From Vibrio superstes (GTDB taxonomy: Bacteria; Pseudomonadota; Gammaproteobacteria; Enterobacterales; Vibrionaceae), in NCBI RefSeq assembly GCF_003569005.1, contig NZ_BCUR01000001.1:543753-607752 (forward strand): DNA of 64,000 bases. Direction: 5' to 3'. A program made the position numbers and the translations under genes. This document shows, piece by piece, positions 1-9,491 of the stretch (positions within the stretch are counted from its first letter, which is position 1; every line of letters starts with the position of its first letter). The notes under the pieces are model-generated. The model was not told the DNA's origin. It did not search any database and saw only the letters and a program-made list of their open reading frames with translations.

Positions 1-111
1 ATCGTAGAGATGATCGTAAGCTGAATGGTTGCCCAAGCCCCTGATAGGAGCTGGGGAACATAAGGAGTGAGGCCTGCTATATCTAGTTGATAGCTCATAG
101 TGACTTCCTAG

Positions 112-915
112 TTAAGCGCCAAGAGATGCAGGGAATGGTGCTTTTAGCCACTTCTGAGAGATGTCTTCTAATGCACCCTCTGATTTTGCTTGCTTGATCA
201 GTGTATTGATCTCATCAAGTAGCTCAGTGTCACCCTTCTTAATACCGATGAAACAAGGTGAGTCTTTCAGCATGAACTTAACTTGAGGTGCCTTGCTAGG
301 ATTACGGTTAGCAATCTCAGTGACCACCAAGTTACCCGTTGCGATCAAGCTAACCTGACCTGAAAGGTAAGCTGATAGCGTTGCATTGTTGTCTTCGTAA
401 CGCTTCAACGTCGTGTTCTTTGGCACTATCTTGCTCAGTTCGATATCTTCAACAGAACCGCGTGTCACACCAACGGTTTTGCCCGCTAGCTCCTCTGGCG
501 AAGAGGCAGTTTCTGCATCACTACCGAACACACCAAGGAAGAAAGGTGCGTAGGCATCAGTAAAATCAATTGCACGTTCGCGCTCTGGGTTTTTACCTAA
601 GCTAGAAATCACCAAATCAACCTTACGGGTTTGCAGGTAAGGGATGCGGTTTGCGCTAGTCACTGGTACCAACTCAAGCTTCACCTTCATCTGCTCTGCA
701 AGATACTGAGCCATGTCGATATCGTAACCCTGAGGCTGGAGGTTAATGTTTACCGAACCAAATGGAGGAAAGTCTTGTGGTACTGCCACCTTTAACACAC
801 CACTCTCTTTAATAGCGTCTAATTGATTAGCGCTAGCCACGTGTGCACTCAGTAACAAAGAGGCGGTTAAAACGGTTTTTAGTACAGTCTTAATTACGTT
901 CGTAAATACGTTCAT
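112..915 (-). CDS. Periplasmic amino-acid-type ABC transporter substrate-binding protein
   Basis: A 267-residue secreted solute-binding protein of the family-3 type (polar amino acids and related compounds). The frame is open to 984, but I start at the ATG at 915: it gives a clean signal peptide (MNVFTNVIKTVL, hydrophobic core, cleavage after SAHVASA) and has an AGGGAA ribosome site upstream. The mature protein opens with LDAIKESGVLKVAVPQDFPPFG, the usual start of lobe 1 in this family, followed by GYDIDMAQYLAEQM and the DLVISSLGKNPERERAIDFTDAY segment. No permease or ATPase gene is adjacent, so it is an orphan binding protein here, or its partners lie outside the window. The ligand cannot be read from the sequence. 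Confidence 0.85.
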   Translation of the reverse strand: MNVFTNVIKTVLKTVLTASLLLSAHVASANQLDAIKESGVLKVAVPQDFPPFGSVNINLQPQGYDIDMAQYLAEQMKVKLELVPVTSANRIPYLQTRKVDLVISSLGKNPERERAIDFTDAYAPFFLGVFGSDAETASSPEELAGKTVGVTRGSVEDIELSKIVPKNTTLKRYEDNNATLSAYLSGQVSLIATGNLVVTEIANRNPSKAPQVKFMLKDSPCFIGIKKGDTELLDEINTLIKQAKSEGALEDISQKWLKAPFPASLGA

Positions 916-1181
916 ATAGTATTTCCCTATAAAGAAATGAAACAATTGGAACAACTGATAATTCTTTTGCAACGAACGTGCCAAAAATGAAAAATACCTA
1001 TTGAGGCTAGGTAATCCAAGCCTTGAGAGTATTTTTAGGTAAAGGTAGGTTTATAGATATGAAACCGAAAATGCTTTATTTGGTGCAATGCTTGCGCCAT
1101 AACGACGCAACGGAGGGGTTGCCACTAAGTGTCGGTTAGCACACAGGCAAATAAACAACACTGTCATATATGGACCCACCC

Positions 1182-1452
1182 AGTTTGCAAGTCATTTTAC
1201 ATTCTTGGTTATTGAGTCATTGTCGTTCATATATTCGGCCTGTTTACTGAGCTCTATCGTGCTCATGGCCTTGATGTAATCTGCACCCAATGCTCTTTAT
1301 CATTCCCACGGCTTCTGATGAGCCAATGACGGTGTCAGAGTTTCACTGGGGCGGGATGACCGCTAACCATCGATGTAAAATGTATCGCAACTGACGATGA
1401 GTGTTGTTTAACTGGTTAATTCCCTACTGTTTAGAGCGTTAGCATTATCAAG
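1182..1452 (-). ncRNA. Candidate bridge RNA region of the IS1111 element
   Basis: This non-coding end lies downstream of the transposase, where IS1111-group elements are reported to encode their bridge RNA. Two stretches resemble the insertion target (GTCATTCCCGC) in opposite orientations: TCATTCCC at 1300-1307, and GCGGGATGAC at 1351-1360, whose complement GTCATCCCGC lacks one T of the target. Opposite-strand guides are what a bridge-RNA target loop needs. TCATATAT at 1228-1235 resembles the left end of the element (1164-1171) and could be donor-related. The RNA boundaries are not defined; this is inference from position and matches. Confidence 0.45.
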
Positions 1453-2472
1453 TTATGCTTCTTTAAGTTGGTACGGTTTGTTGTGTGTAATCACAGCCCA
1501 GACAATGCGTGCCAACTTATTCGCTAACGCTACACAGGCTTTGTTAAAGCTTTTCTCATGCTTCAGCTTAGTTGCCCAGACGCTCACCTTGTCTTCTTTC
1601 CTATCTGCATATTGGAGTACACTCCTCGCTCCGTGTATCAGAAGCGCTCTGAGTACGACGTTACCTTTCTTGGTGATGCCATACAGTTGAGATTTCCCTC
1701 CAGTTGAGAACTGTCTCGGAACCAGACCACACCAAGCAGAGAAGTGTCGACCACTCTTAAACTGTGTCCCTTTCCCAATGGCTGCATACAACGCTAGCGC
1801 GGTGATAGGTCCGATACCCACGACACTTTGCGCTATCTGACAGACATAATTTTCTTTAGCAAAAGCCTTTAGCTTGCTCTCGACCTGTTCAATACGGTCG
1901 TTTAAGGACAAGAACTCCTGGTACAGTTCATTGAACAAATCTCTAGCGACCCAGGTCAGTTCGTTACCTGGGTCTTCTAAGAACTCTGGAACGGACCTAC
2001 GCAAGGCTGAGATACCTCGATTCATACAGAGCCCATACTCAAGCAGTAATCCTCGTATCTGGTTCATTAGTTGAGTGCGTTGCTTAATCAAGCGTTGCCT
2101 AATACGCAGGTACATTTGAGCGTCTTGTTGGTCAATGGTTTTTATCGGTACAAACGTCATATTGTCACGTTGTGCGGCTTCCGCTATCGCTTCTGCGTCG
2201 TTGTAGTCATTCTTATTTTTACGACGATATGAAGTGACATGTTGCGGAGGGACGAGTTTAACCTCATGCCCAAGCTTGATGAGCTCCCGAGCCAAGTGAT
2301 TAGAGGCACCACAGGCTTCAATGGCAATTGTTTGAGGAGCTAACTTAGCAAAGTATGAGAGTGTAGCCGCGCGCTTAAGCTGCTTCTTATATGTGATTTT
2401 TCCGCGTGATGTGACGAACACTGCATGAAAAACATTCTTGGCAATATCTAATCCGACCGTTACATTTGTCAT
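1453..2472 (-). CDS. IS110-family transposase (IS1111 group, DEDD recombinase)
   Basis: A 339-residue transposase. The N-terminal RuvC-like DEDD domain shows GLDIAKNVF (Asp9), AIEACGAS and DYNDAEAIAEAA. The C-terminal transposase_20 domain shows VVGIGPITALALYAAIG, then FSAWCGLVPRQFSTGGKS and ITKKGNVVLRALLIHGAR, including the conserved Ser/Gly-rich stretch that carries the catalytic serine in this family. Length is normal and the frame is intact, so the element may be active. IS110 enzymes cut and join DNA under guidance of a structured RNA encoded in the element's non-coding end. The gene is alone within the element. Confidence 0.93.
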   Translation of the reverse strand: MTNVTVGLDIAKNVFHAVFVTSRGKITYKKQLKRAATLSYFAKLAPQTIAIEACGASNHLARELIKLGHEVKLVPPQHVTSYRRKNKNDYNDAEAIAEAAQRDNMTFVPIKTIDQQDAQMYLRIRQRLIKQRTQLMNQIRGLLLEYGLCMNRGISALRRSVPEFLEDPGNELTWVARDLFNELYQEFLSLNDRIEQVESKLKAFAKENYVCQIAQSVVGIGPITALALYAAIGKGTQFKSGRHFSAWCGLVPRQFSTGGKSQLYGITKKGNVVLRALLIHGARSVLQYADRKEDKVSVWATKLKHEKSFNKACVALANKLARIVWAVITHNKPYQLKEA

Positions 2473-2560
2473 GTGGACCTACCCTTATTTAGATGCTTGT
2501 TTGTTCAACTTCATCTTGGCGCATTGTGACGCCGTGTAAAGGGTGGGTCCATTTCATTAT

Positions 2561-2863
2561 TCCCGCAGGTTTTTAGCGGGAATCTACGGCAATTCAGATG
2601 CCCGATAAGAGCACTCGGGCATGACGTATTTGTGTTCTGGCATGAGGCACTTAGGTTCGGGTAAGAGTTGCTTGTATGAGGCATGAGGCAGTTGTGTTCA
2701 GTATGAGGTGCAAGTACTCAAGAATGACGTATGTTGGCGCACAGGCGAATACACAACACAGTCATTCCCGCAGTTGTTAGCGGGAATCTTAGGGTAATTC
2801 AGATGCCCGATAGAAGCACACGGGCATGACACATTTATAGATTGGGCTCCACTTAAAACACCA
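2561..2863. repeat. Intergenic hairpin repeats (two paired units)
   Basis: No gene here. The stretch holds members of the 31-base hairpin family: the right part of the copy split by the insertion sequence (2561-2585, TCCCGC...GCGGGA), a GCCCGATA...CGGGC copy at 2596-2626, an intact TCCCGC...GCGGGA copy at 2759-2789, and another GCCCGATA copy at 2801-2831. Each TCCCGC copy is in opposite orientation to, and about 10 bases from, the next GCCCGATA copy, so the block is two units about 205 bases apart. Confidence 0.85.
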
Positions 2864-3376
2864 TTAAGCCAAATGAGCTCTTAGTGCTGACACAGCCTGC
2901 TTGGTCGACTCAAACGCAAACCCATTTAAGTCTATGTCGGTTAAAGGCATCCAACTCAGGCTTTCAACATCATCATCAGCCACAATTTGAGCCTCATCAT
3001 CAAGGGTCACGATGAACACCATATCGCAGGTTGTATAGACGACCTCTTTATAAGGGTAAACATTCGGAAAGGAAGTAAGGTATTCAAATGATTTGGGTTC
3101 TACGCCAATCTCTTCTTTCAACTCACGATTTAACGCCGTTTCTGCACTTTCGTGAGGATCCACATATCCACCCGGCAAGTCACATTGCCCTTTACCCGGT
3201 TCACGTGAACGAGTAGCGACTAGCAACATGGTTTCTGATTGAGCGTTTTGTTTGATAACCGCAGCCATCACAGCAGCCGCCATATTTTGAAAGAAGGTAA
3301 AGTCGCACTCACTGCAGTTAAACTGATTTTTAATCGTGGCTAAGCTCTTAACTCCGCACTTAGGGCAATAAAGCAT
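2864..3376 (-). CDS. Nudix hydrolase with N-terminal zinc ribbon
   Basis: A 170-residue cytosolic Nudix hydrolase. Residues 4-24 form a zinc ribbon (CPKC at 4-7, CSEC at 21-24). A full Nudix box follows at about residues 70-93 (GGYVDPHESAETALNRELKE then EIGV), with the RELKEE glutamates that bind the catalytic metal. Zinc-ribbon Nudix proteins include NADH pyrophosphatases and ADP-ribose or nucleotide-sugar hydrolases. This one is shorter than NudC and lacks its larger N-terminal domain, so the substrate is open. It stands alone, with repeats on its 3' side and an almost empty 500 bases on its 5' side. Confidence 0.88.
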   Translation of the reverse strand: MLYCPKCGVKSLATIKNQFNCSECDFTFFQNMAAAVMAAVIKQNAQSETMLLVATRSREPGKGQCDLPGGYVDPHESAETALNRELKEEIGVEPKSFEYLTSFPNVYPYKEVVYTTCDMVFIVTLDDEAQIVADDDVESLSWMPLTDIDLNGFAFESTKQAVSALRAHLA

Positions 3377-3904
3377 GATAATGAATCTTTAATATGATGA
3401 GGATTGTCATCACTTTATCATCGATGAATGACAGAAAGAATGCTCATCTCCTGCCAATACCGCAAGCAGATACAGTAGAGTTTTCGACCTAACCTTGCTC
3501 CATCAAAACTTATTATCAAAATGTGACGAGAAAGATAAGTACCTTCGCTGTGTTTAGTGTAATCTTGCCCGCATTAACAGTCGCAACCATGAAACTATCG
3601 CCATCGACATTGGGTGGCATACTGTCCATGGCGCAGGCATTAAACAAGGCCAACGAGAAGAACAGCGCTATTGGCAGTATACTTAGGGTAATTACTGTCT
3701 TTATCTCATCGTTCGTTTGAACCTTGTTTACAGCACTTCGAGACCGCTGAAACTTTGATGGCAGGTAAGCACATCAATGATGTTGGGGCATGATGCCCCT
3801 TCGCAAAAGGACTTCACCAGACAGCAAGCGCACTTGATTAGAGTAACCAGTGCTTTGTTATTCCAAATAGGCTTTAAGCCGTATTGTCGTTATAGGTAAA
3901 GAAT
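3377..3904. other. Intergenic stretch; only a weak 65-codon open frame
   Basis: No recognisable gene. A 65-codon plus-strand frame (3523-3720) reads MTRKISTFAVFSVILPALTV and on through a hydrophobic tail. It looks like one or two membrane segments, has no convincing ribosome site, and matches nothing I recognise; it could be a relic of a membrane protein. The last 100 bases must hold the sdaA promoter and leader, but I cannot place it with certainty. Confidence 0.4.
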
Positions 3905-5275
3905 ATGTATTCAATTTTTGATATCTACAAAATAGGTGTCGGTCCTTCTAGCTCTCATACCAACGGTCCTATGCTTGCTGGGTATCACTTTACTCAACTT
4001 ATTCAGCAAGATGTCGCTAAGGTGACGCGCATTCAGGTGGATTTGTATGGCTCATTATCTTTAACAGGTAAAGGTCACCACACGGATCGTGCTTCTATTC
4101 TAGGCCTGCTTGGTAATCGTCCGGATACCATCAAAATCTCTAGCGCAAATGCAGAGATGCGCGCTGCAATCAATGACGGAAAGTTCAACATCTCAGGCGA
4201 TCACTTGATCGACTTTGATTACGACAAAGATATCCTGTTTCACACCAGCAACCTACCACTGCATGAAAATGGAATGACCGTTTCAGCCTTTGATGCAAAT
4301 GGTGAACGAATTGGTTTTGAAACCTATTACTCCATTGGTGGCGGGTTCATTGCCACTGAAGATGAGCTTCAACACGGCAAGAAAACCTCAAACGTATCGG
4401 TTGAGTTCCCATTTGGCAGTGCTGATGAGATGCTGGCTCAAGCCGAGAAAAACGGTTTAAGCCTTGGCGGAATGGTGCTCAGAAACGAGCTTGCCTTCCA
4501 AGATATGTCCGTTATCGATGCTAAAGCAGATAAGATTTGGAAGGTAATGCGCCTATGTATGGAACGTGGCTTTGAAACCGAAGGCATTCTCGATGGCGGC
4601 CTAAACGTAACCCGCAGAGCCCCCAACCTACTTAAAAAACTAGAAGCCAATGCCTTGGTTGAGAACGACCCAATGGAGATCTTGGATTGGATTAACCTGT
4701 TTGCGTTTGCTGTAAGTGAAGAGAACGCGGCTGGTGGTCAGGTCGTTACCTCGCCAACCAATGGCGCGGCTGGTGTTATCCCTGCAGTGCTCATGTACTA
4801 CAACCGCTTTATCAAAGAACTAGATACCAAGCAGCTTAAAGACTTTATGGCGGTGTCTGGTGCTATCGGCATTTTGTACAAGACTAATGCGTCTATCTCA
4901 GGTGCTGAAGTAGGCTGTCAGGGTGAGGTTGGTGTTTCGTCCTCTATGGCTGCAGCAGGCTTAACAGCGCTACGTGGCGGTAGTAACGAACAGATCTGTA
5001 TTGCCGCTGAAATTGCTATGGAGCATTCACTTGGCATGACCTGTGACCCAATCGGCGGACTGGTTCAGGTACCTTGTATCGAACGCAACGCTATGGGCGC
5101 AATGAAGGCGATCAATGCCTCTCGCATGGCTCTTAAACGTTCTAGTAAGTGTCTGATTTCTTTGGATGATGTTATCGATACCATGTATCAGACAGGTAAA
5201 GATATGAACAAGAAGTATCGAGAAACCTCTCTTGGTGGTTTGGCGATGATTCACTTGGCGCCACCATGTGAATAA
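3905..5275 (+). CDS. sdaA: L-serine ammonia-lyase (iron-sulfur, single chain)
   Basis: A 456-residue enzyme that deaminates L-serine to pyruvate and ammonia using a 4Fe-4S cluster. The N-terminus carries the hallmark GPSSSHT (residues 13-19) of the beta domain. The alpha domain contains NAAGGQVVTSPTNGAAGVIP, GAEVGCQGEVGVSSS and MTCDPIGGLVQVPCIERN, which hold the cluster cysteines. Length matches single-chain SdaA/SdaB. The start at 3905 places MYSIFDIYKIG first, as in the family. It is a single-gene unit closed by a strong terminator. A formate-tetrahydrofolate ligase lies 4 kb away, so one-carbon and serine metabolism are near each other but not in one operon. Confidence 0.95.
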   Translation: MYSIFDIYKIGVGPSSSHTNGPMLAGYHFTQLIQQDVAKVTRIQVDLYGSLSLTGKGHHTDRASILGLLGNRPDTIKISSANAEMRAAINDGKFNISGDHLIDFDYDKDILFHTSNLPLHENGMTVSAFDANGERIGFETYYSIGGGFIATEDELQHGKKTSNVSVEFPFGSADEMLAQAEKNGLSLGGMVLRNELAFQDMSVIDAKADKIWKVMRLCMERGFETEGILDGGLNVTRRAPNLLKKLEANALVENDPMEILDWINLFAFAVSEENAAGGQVVTSPTNGAAGVIPAVLMYYNRFIKELDTKQLKDFMAVSGAIGILYKTNASISGAEVGCQGEVGVSSSMAAAGLTALRGGSNEQICIAAEIAMEHSLGMTCDPIGGLVQVPCIERNAMGAMKAINASRMALKRSSKCLISLDDVIDTMYQTGKDMNKKYRETSLGGLAMIHLAPPCE

Positions 5276-5306
5276 GCGCTACGCGATAGCATTTTGTAAG
5301 TAATGG

Positions 5307-5339
5307 AAGGCATGTTAGGTTGGCTAACATGCCTTTTTT
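5307..5339 (+). terminator. Rho-independent terminator after sdaA
   Basis: A perfect 12-base stem (AAGGCATGTTAG at 5307-5318, complement at 5324-5335), a five-base loop and a T tract, about 30 bases after the sdaA stop. Confidence 0.92.
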
Positions 5340-5407
5340 AGTGATGCACCAAATTCGGATCCAAACCGTGTTATCACCGACCCCCGTCATCCTAGAGTGG
5401 TCCCCTT

Positions 5408-5905
5408 GCCTGCACTCCGGTGGCCGGCACTCCGGTCGAGGTTCTCCGTGGCAGAGTTACGTAGAACAAGCACAACAGATGCCCGATAAAAACTTCGGGC
5501 ATGACGTGCTCTGGAGGATAGGTCTGTCACTTGTAAACACCGCCAATTCTCAAGCGCTCCTCTGAGCCGGCATTCCGATAGCCGGCATTCCGGTCGAGGT
5601 TCTCCGTGGCAGAGTTACGTAGAACAAGCACAACAGATGCCCGATAAAAACTTCGGGCATGACGTGCTCTGGAGAATAGGTCTGTCACTTGTAAACACCG
5701 CCAATTCTCAAGCGCTCCTCTGAGCCGGCATTCCGGTGGCAGGCATTCCGGTGGCCGGCACTCCGGTCGACGTTCTCCGTGACGGACTTACGAATAACAA
5801 GCACAACAGATGCCCGATAAAAAACTTCGGGCATGACGGCATTTCGGATGCGAACGACGGGGCTGACCGTGTCATCTCCGAGTGCTCCTATCGGAGATCT
5901 AGGTG
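5408..5905. repeat. 158-base tandem repeat with internal 15-base repeats and hairpins
   Basis: Two nearly identical 158-base units (5408-5565, 5566-5723) and a third, diverging one from 5724, fill the gap between the convergent genes sdaA and speB. Each unit opens with a 15-base microrepeat (GCCGGCAYTCCGGTS type) present 2, 2 and 3 times (5408-5437, 5566-5595, 5724-5768). Each carries one GCCCGATA...CGGGC hairpin (5477-5506, 5635-5664, 5808-5838). A CTCCG...CGGAG hairpin in opposite orientation closes the block at 5870-5900. Short open frames inside are by-products of the repeat. Confidence 0.9.
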
Positions 5906-5947
5906 TTTACTTAGGCGGAACAAATGCTCAACTGCAGATCCATAAGC

Positions 5948-5977
5948 AAAAAAAGGGAAAGCCCTAAGGCTTTCCCT
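5948..5977 (-). terminator. Rho-independent terminator after speB
   Basis: Stem AGGGAAAGCC (5954-5963), loop CTAA, complement 5968-5977. The A run at 5948-5954 is the U tract on the minus strand. It sits about 30 bases after the speB stop. Confidence 0.88.
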
Positions 5978-6008
5978 CTCCCAAAAACAAGGCCATCAAT
6001 AAAACAAA

Positions 6009-6926
6009 TTATCGATTAGACGCCCAAGCGTACATCAACTCTAGCGCTACTGTTGCACCTGCCAGAGCGGTTAGGTCTGCATGATCGTATGCTGGAGAGA
6101 CTTCCACCACATCCATGCCAACGATATTCACTCCAGCCAAGCCGCGTAGAATCTTTAGCACCTTGTCTGAGTTCAATCCGCCACACACAGGCGTTCCTGT
6201 GCCTGGAGCAAATGCTGGGTCTAAGCAGTCAATATCGAAGGTAACGTACACGGGCTTATCACCAATCACCTTTCGAATTTGAGCAACAATCTCATCGGCA
6301 TTTTGATCATTGGCCTGCATAGCATTGATGACATTGAAACCATGGCCTAGCTGCTCATACTCTGTGCGAATACCTATCTGCACTGAGTGCTCAGTAGAGA
6401 TAAGGCCTTCGTTCGGTGCATGATAAAACATGGTGCCGTGGTCATACGCACTGCCATGCGCATAAGTATCCGTATGAGCATCAAAGTGAATCAATGCCAT
6501 CTCGCCATAGTGCTTGGCGTATGCGCGCAGTATTGGCAAAGTAATAAAGTGGTCGCCACCTAGTGCCAGCATGGTTTTGCCACTTTTCAGGATTTCATCG
6601 GTGGCGGCCTCTAAACGAGTGGTAAAGTCTTCTGCATCACCACTATCAAACACCAAATCACCAGCATCAATAACCTTAGCGCGTTCAAAGACATTAAAAC
6701 TCCAAGGGAACTTTTTTCCTTCCCACGCTAGGTTAACCGATGCCCTACGTATCGCATCAGGCCCCATGCGTGCACCGGGTCTGCCCGAAGTGGCCAAGTC
6801 TAAAGGCACCCCTAATACCACTAGATCAGCCTCTGCAGACACAGGATCGCGCAGATAAGGTCGACGCATAAAACTCATTGAGTTTGAGTAAAGCGAATAA
6901 TCAGTTTTAGTAAACAAATCATCCAT
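6009..6926 (-). CDS. speB: Agmatinase
   Basis: A 305-residue ureohydrolase that converts agmatine to putrescine and urea with a dinuclear manganese centre. The metal-binding motifs are intact: [20 protein letters not shown] and [18 protein letters not shown]. Its ATG directly follows the TAA stop of speA, so the two genes are transcribed and probably translated as a unit, giving the ADC-agmatinase route from arginine to putrescine. The downstream terminator at 5948-5977 ends the operon. Confidence 0.95.
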   Translation of the reverse strand: MDDLFTKTDYSLYSNSMSFMRRPYLRDPVSAEADLVVLGVPLDLATSGRPGARMGPDAIRRASVNLAWEGKKFPWSFNVFERAKVIDAGDLVFDSGDAEDFTTRLEAATDEILKSGKTMLALGGDHFITLPILRAYAKHYGEMALIHFDAHTDTYAHGSAYDHGTMFYHAPNEGLISTEHSVQIGIRTEYEQLGHGFNVINAMQANDQNADEIVAQIRKVIGDKPVYVTFDIDCLDPAFAPGTGTPVCGGLNSDKVLKILRGLAGVNIVGMDVVEVSPAYDHADLTALAGATVALELMYAWASNR

Positions 6927-8849
6927 TTAGAAATCCTCTAAGTAGGTATAACCCATTAGGCCACCCTCTAATTCTTCCAACACCTGCTGTTGCTCATCAG
7001 CGTGTACGCGTTGAGCGACTAAATCACGATAGTTGTCGCGGATCTTGTCTACATCGATATGAACATAGCGCATCATGTCTTCAACACTATCCCCTTCATC
7101 GATGCGCTCAATGACCGATTCTCCGTGTTCATTCACTGTCACAACAGCGCTGTGGGTATCACCAAACAGGTTGTGCATATCACCCAATATCTCTTGATAC
7201 GCTCCCACTAAGAAGAAGCCCATCAAGTAAGGTTTGTCCTTATCCCAAGCCGGTACTGGCAAGGTTTTTTCAATGCCTTGACCTTCAACGTACTGTTCAA
7301 TCGCGCCGTCTGAATCACAGGTAATGTCTAACATGACCGCACGGCGATCTTCCACGTTCTCAAGTCCTGATAGAGGCAGAACAGGAAACACCTGATCGAT
7401 ACCCCACGCATCCGGTAGAGATTGGAATAGCGAGAAGTTAACAAAGAACTTATCCGCTAATCGCTCGCTCAACTCATCCAATATTGGACGATGGAAGCGG
7501 TTTTTGTTACTCATCTGACGGCTCAATTCGAAATAGATTCGAAGTGAAAGCTGCTCAGCCCAAGCTCGTTGCTCTAGGTTTAAAACCCCTGTTGCAAACT
7601 GAGAATGCACTTCAGCCAAGTCACTCTGAGTATCATTGTAGATCTCGATTAAAGCACGCGCGTCACTGCCATCTTGTAGGCTTTCCCAGTTACGCCACAT
7701 GTTTTGCAGTAGCGTTGGAGCAAGTTGCTGTGGAGCATCAACCGCTTCAGGGTAGTACGCCTCAGTGCCGATCACGTTGGTAATCAATACCGCGTGGTGA
7801 GCGGTTAGAGAGCGACCAGATTCTGAGATAATTGTCGGAACCGGTTGCTCATACTGCTGACATACATCGCCTACCGTACTCACAATGTTACGCGCGTACT
7901 CAATCAAGCCGTAGTTCATCGAGCTTGAAGATTGGCTGCGTGTACCGTCGTAGTCCACCGCTAAACCACCTCCGATATCGAAGTACTGGATGCCTGCGCC
8001 CATAGCTCGCAATTCACAGTAAAAACGAGCTGATTCATTCACACCGTTGCGGATATCACGGATGTTCGCCATCTGTGAACCAAGGTGGAAGTGAACCAGT
8101 TGCAATGCACCTAGCTGTTGTTCTTTCTTCAAACGCTCAATAACTGAAAGCACTTGAGAAGCGGCCAAGCCAAATTTAGATTTCTCGCCACCGCTTGATT
8201 GCCACTTACCCGCACCTTGAGATGCAAGGCGAATACGCAAACCAAGGCGAGGTGTCACACCTAAGTCTTTTGCTTCTTTAAGTACTAGGTCTAGCTCGGA
8301 CAGTTTCTCAAGTACGATGAAAACCTTATGGCCTAGCTTCTCGCCAATCAGTGCTAAGCGGATGTACTCACGGTCTTTGTAACCGTTACAGACAATCACT
8401 GAACTCGCCTTTTGCGCCAAAGCTAATACTGCGAGTAATTCAGGCTTACTGCCTGCTTCTAACCCCAACTGCTTGGTTTCAAGCTGTGCTTGGCTCTCTA
8501 AGATCTCATCGACCACTTCTTTTTGCTGGTTGACCTTAATTGGGTAAACCAACAAGTAATTATTTGAGTATTGGTATTCTGCTATGGCTTGGTTAAACGC
8601 CTGACAGATACCATGCACACGTTGATGCAAAATTTGTGGAAATCGCACCAATACTGGCAGGTTTAACTGCTTGCTCTCGAGTTGAGAGACAATATTGCTC
8701 AGTGGTACTTGATGAGCGTTATCGCTACGAGGTGATACATACACCTCACCTTGATTGTCGATACCGTAGAAGCCTTGGCTCCAGTAATGAACGTTGTAAT
8801 CCGCACGCACACGGTCAAGTTTGGAAAGATTTTCCACATCAAATCTCAC
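6927..8849 (-). CDS. speA: Biosynthetic arginine decarboxylase
   Basis: A PLP-dependent fold-III decarboxylase making agmatine from arginine, first gene of speA-speB. Recognisable parts are [20 protein letters not shown] at the start, [15 protein letters not shown] with the PLP lysine, [18 protein letters not shown], the glycine loop [14 protein letters not shown], and [13 protein letters not shown]. The frame stays open to an ATG at 8933, which would add [17 protein letters not shown] and on. I prefer the GTG at 8849 ([17 protein letters not shown], 640 residues) because SpeA proteins of related bacteria, as I recall, begin there. Neither start has a good ribosome site, so the 28-codon extension remains possible. 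Confidence 0.93.
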   Translation of the reverse strand: MRFDVENLSKLDRVRADYNVHYWSQGFYGIDNQGEVYVSPRSDNAHQVPLSNIVSQLESKQLNLPVLVRFPQILHQRVHGICQAFNQAIAEYQYSNNYLLVYPIKVNQQKEVVDEILESQAQLETKQLGLEAGSKPELLAVLALAQKASSVIVCNGYKDREYIRLALIGEKLGHKVFIVLEKLSELDLVLKEAKDLGVTPRLGLRIRLASQGAGKWQSSGGEKSKFGLAASQVLSVIERLKKEQQLGALQLVHFHLGSQMANIRDIRNGVNESARFYCELRAMGAGIQYFDIGGGLAVDYDGTRSQSSSSMNYGLIEYARNIVSTVGDVCQQYEQPVPTIISESGRSLTAHHAVLITNVIGTEAYYPEAVDAPQQLAPTLLQNMWRNWESLQDGSDARALIEIYNDTQSDLAEVHSQFATGVLNLEQRAWAEQLSLRIYFELSRQMSNKNRFHRPILDELSERLADKFFVNFSLFQSLPDAWGIDQVFPVLPLSGLENVEDRRAVMLDITCDSDGAIEQYVEGQGIEKTLPVPAWDKDKPYLMGFFLVGAYQEILGDMHNLFGDTHSAVVTVNEHGESVIERIDEGDSVEDMMRYVHIDVDKIRDNYRDLVAQRVHADEQQQVLEELEGGLMGYTYLEDF

Positions 8850-9047
8850 AATGACAGAAGGAAGAACACATGACTCAAAACAACCTGAGCCAAGAACCAA
8901 CACGGCTTTAATTGGTTTCCGTGTGGGGCGCATTAACGGATAAAAACGTCTTGAGATCTAACAAATTAATTTTGTCGTGAAGATAAAGAGAAAGTGAAGC
9001 TGGGACTTGGTGGTTAAAGAACTAGGTTAAAACCTGAGTTGTCGACT

Positions 9048-9436
9048 GGATCCCCGATAGGAGCATTCGGGGATGACGCTTACGAGTAAGATACGAACAT
9101 TTGAGGACGTAATTTAGAAGGGATAGTTCCCTACAATCGTCGTTCCCGCATTCTGTTAGCGGGAACCTGAGACATGATTAGATCCCCGATAGGACCATTC
9201 GGGGATGACGCTTACGAGCAAGATACGCACAATTGGAGATGTAATTTAGAAGGGATAGTTCTCCCTACAATCGTCGTTCCCGCATGTTGTTAGCGGGAAC
9301 CTTAGGCACGATGAGATCCCCGATAGGACCATTCGGGGATGACGCTTACAAGCAAGGTACGCACAATTGGAGATGTAATTTAGAAGGGATAGTTCTCCCC
9401 ACAACCGTCGTTCCCGCATGTTGTTAGCGGGAATCT
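9048..9436. repeat. Tandem array of paired hairpins, three units of about 133 bases
   Basis: This fills the gap between the fhs 3' end and the speA 5' end. Three units start at 9048, 9180 and 9314. Each has a CCCCGATAGGA...CGGGG hairpin of 31 bases (9048-9078, 9180-9210, 9314-9344), then about 60 bases of spacer, then a 31-base TTCCCGC...GCGGGAA hairpin in opposite orientation (9138-9168, 9272-9302, 9406-9436). Spacers are largely conserved between units. A worn fourth hairpin may lie near 9450-9475. No gene is present. Confidence 0.9.
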
Positions 9437-9491
9437 GGTAGATGGAGAGGGTCTCTGCAGGAGCATTCGTGGGGGTTACATTACTTTGAGC

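Larger units (their letters stand above)
1168..2560 (-). mobile_element. IS110-family (IS1111 group) insertion sequence
   Basis: An element of about 1.39 kb bounded by perfect 11-base inverted repeats, TGGACCCACCC at 1171-1181 and its complement at 2541-2551, each a few bases inside the ends. Sub-terminal inverted repeats are typical of the IS1111 group. The transposase gene is 1453-2472; the non-coding part is long downstream of it (about 270 bases) and short upstream (about 70). The flanks join to restore an intergenic hairpin also found intact at 2759-2789: GTCAT at 1163-1167 continues as TCCCGC at 2561. No clear target duplication is visible, and the exact ends are uncertain by a few bases. 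Confidence 0.85.

Noticed and set aside
34..63. A CCCCTGATAGGAGCTGGGG stretch as another 31-base hairpin
   Set aside because: Similar in style but shorter, with a changed loop and no GACG tail; at most a worn relic.
3523..3720. A 65-codon frame upstream of sdaA as a gene
   Set aside because: No ribosome site and no recognisable family; listed only as a note in the gap.
3721..3904. Glycine riboswitch before sdaA
   Set aside because: No paired aptamer cores or expression platform hairpin can be seen in the leader.
5320..5945. Open frames of 81 and 69 codons
   Set aside because: They lie in the terminator and the 158-base repeats and have no protein character.
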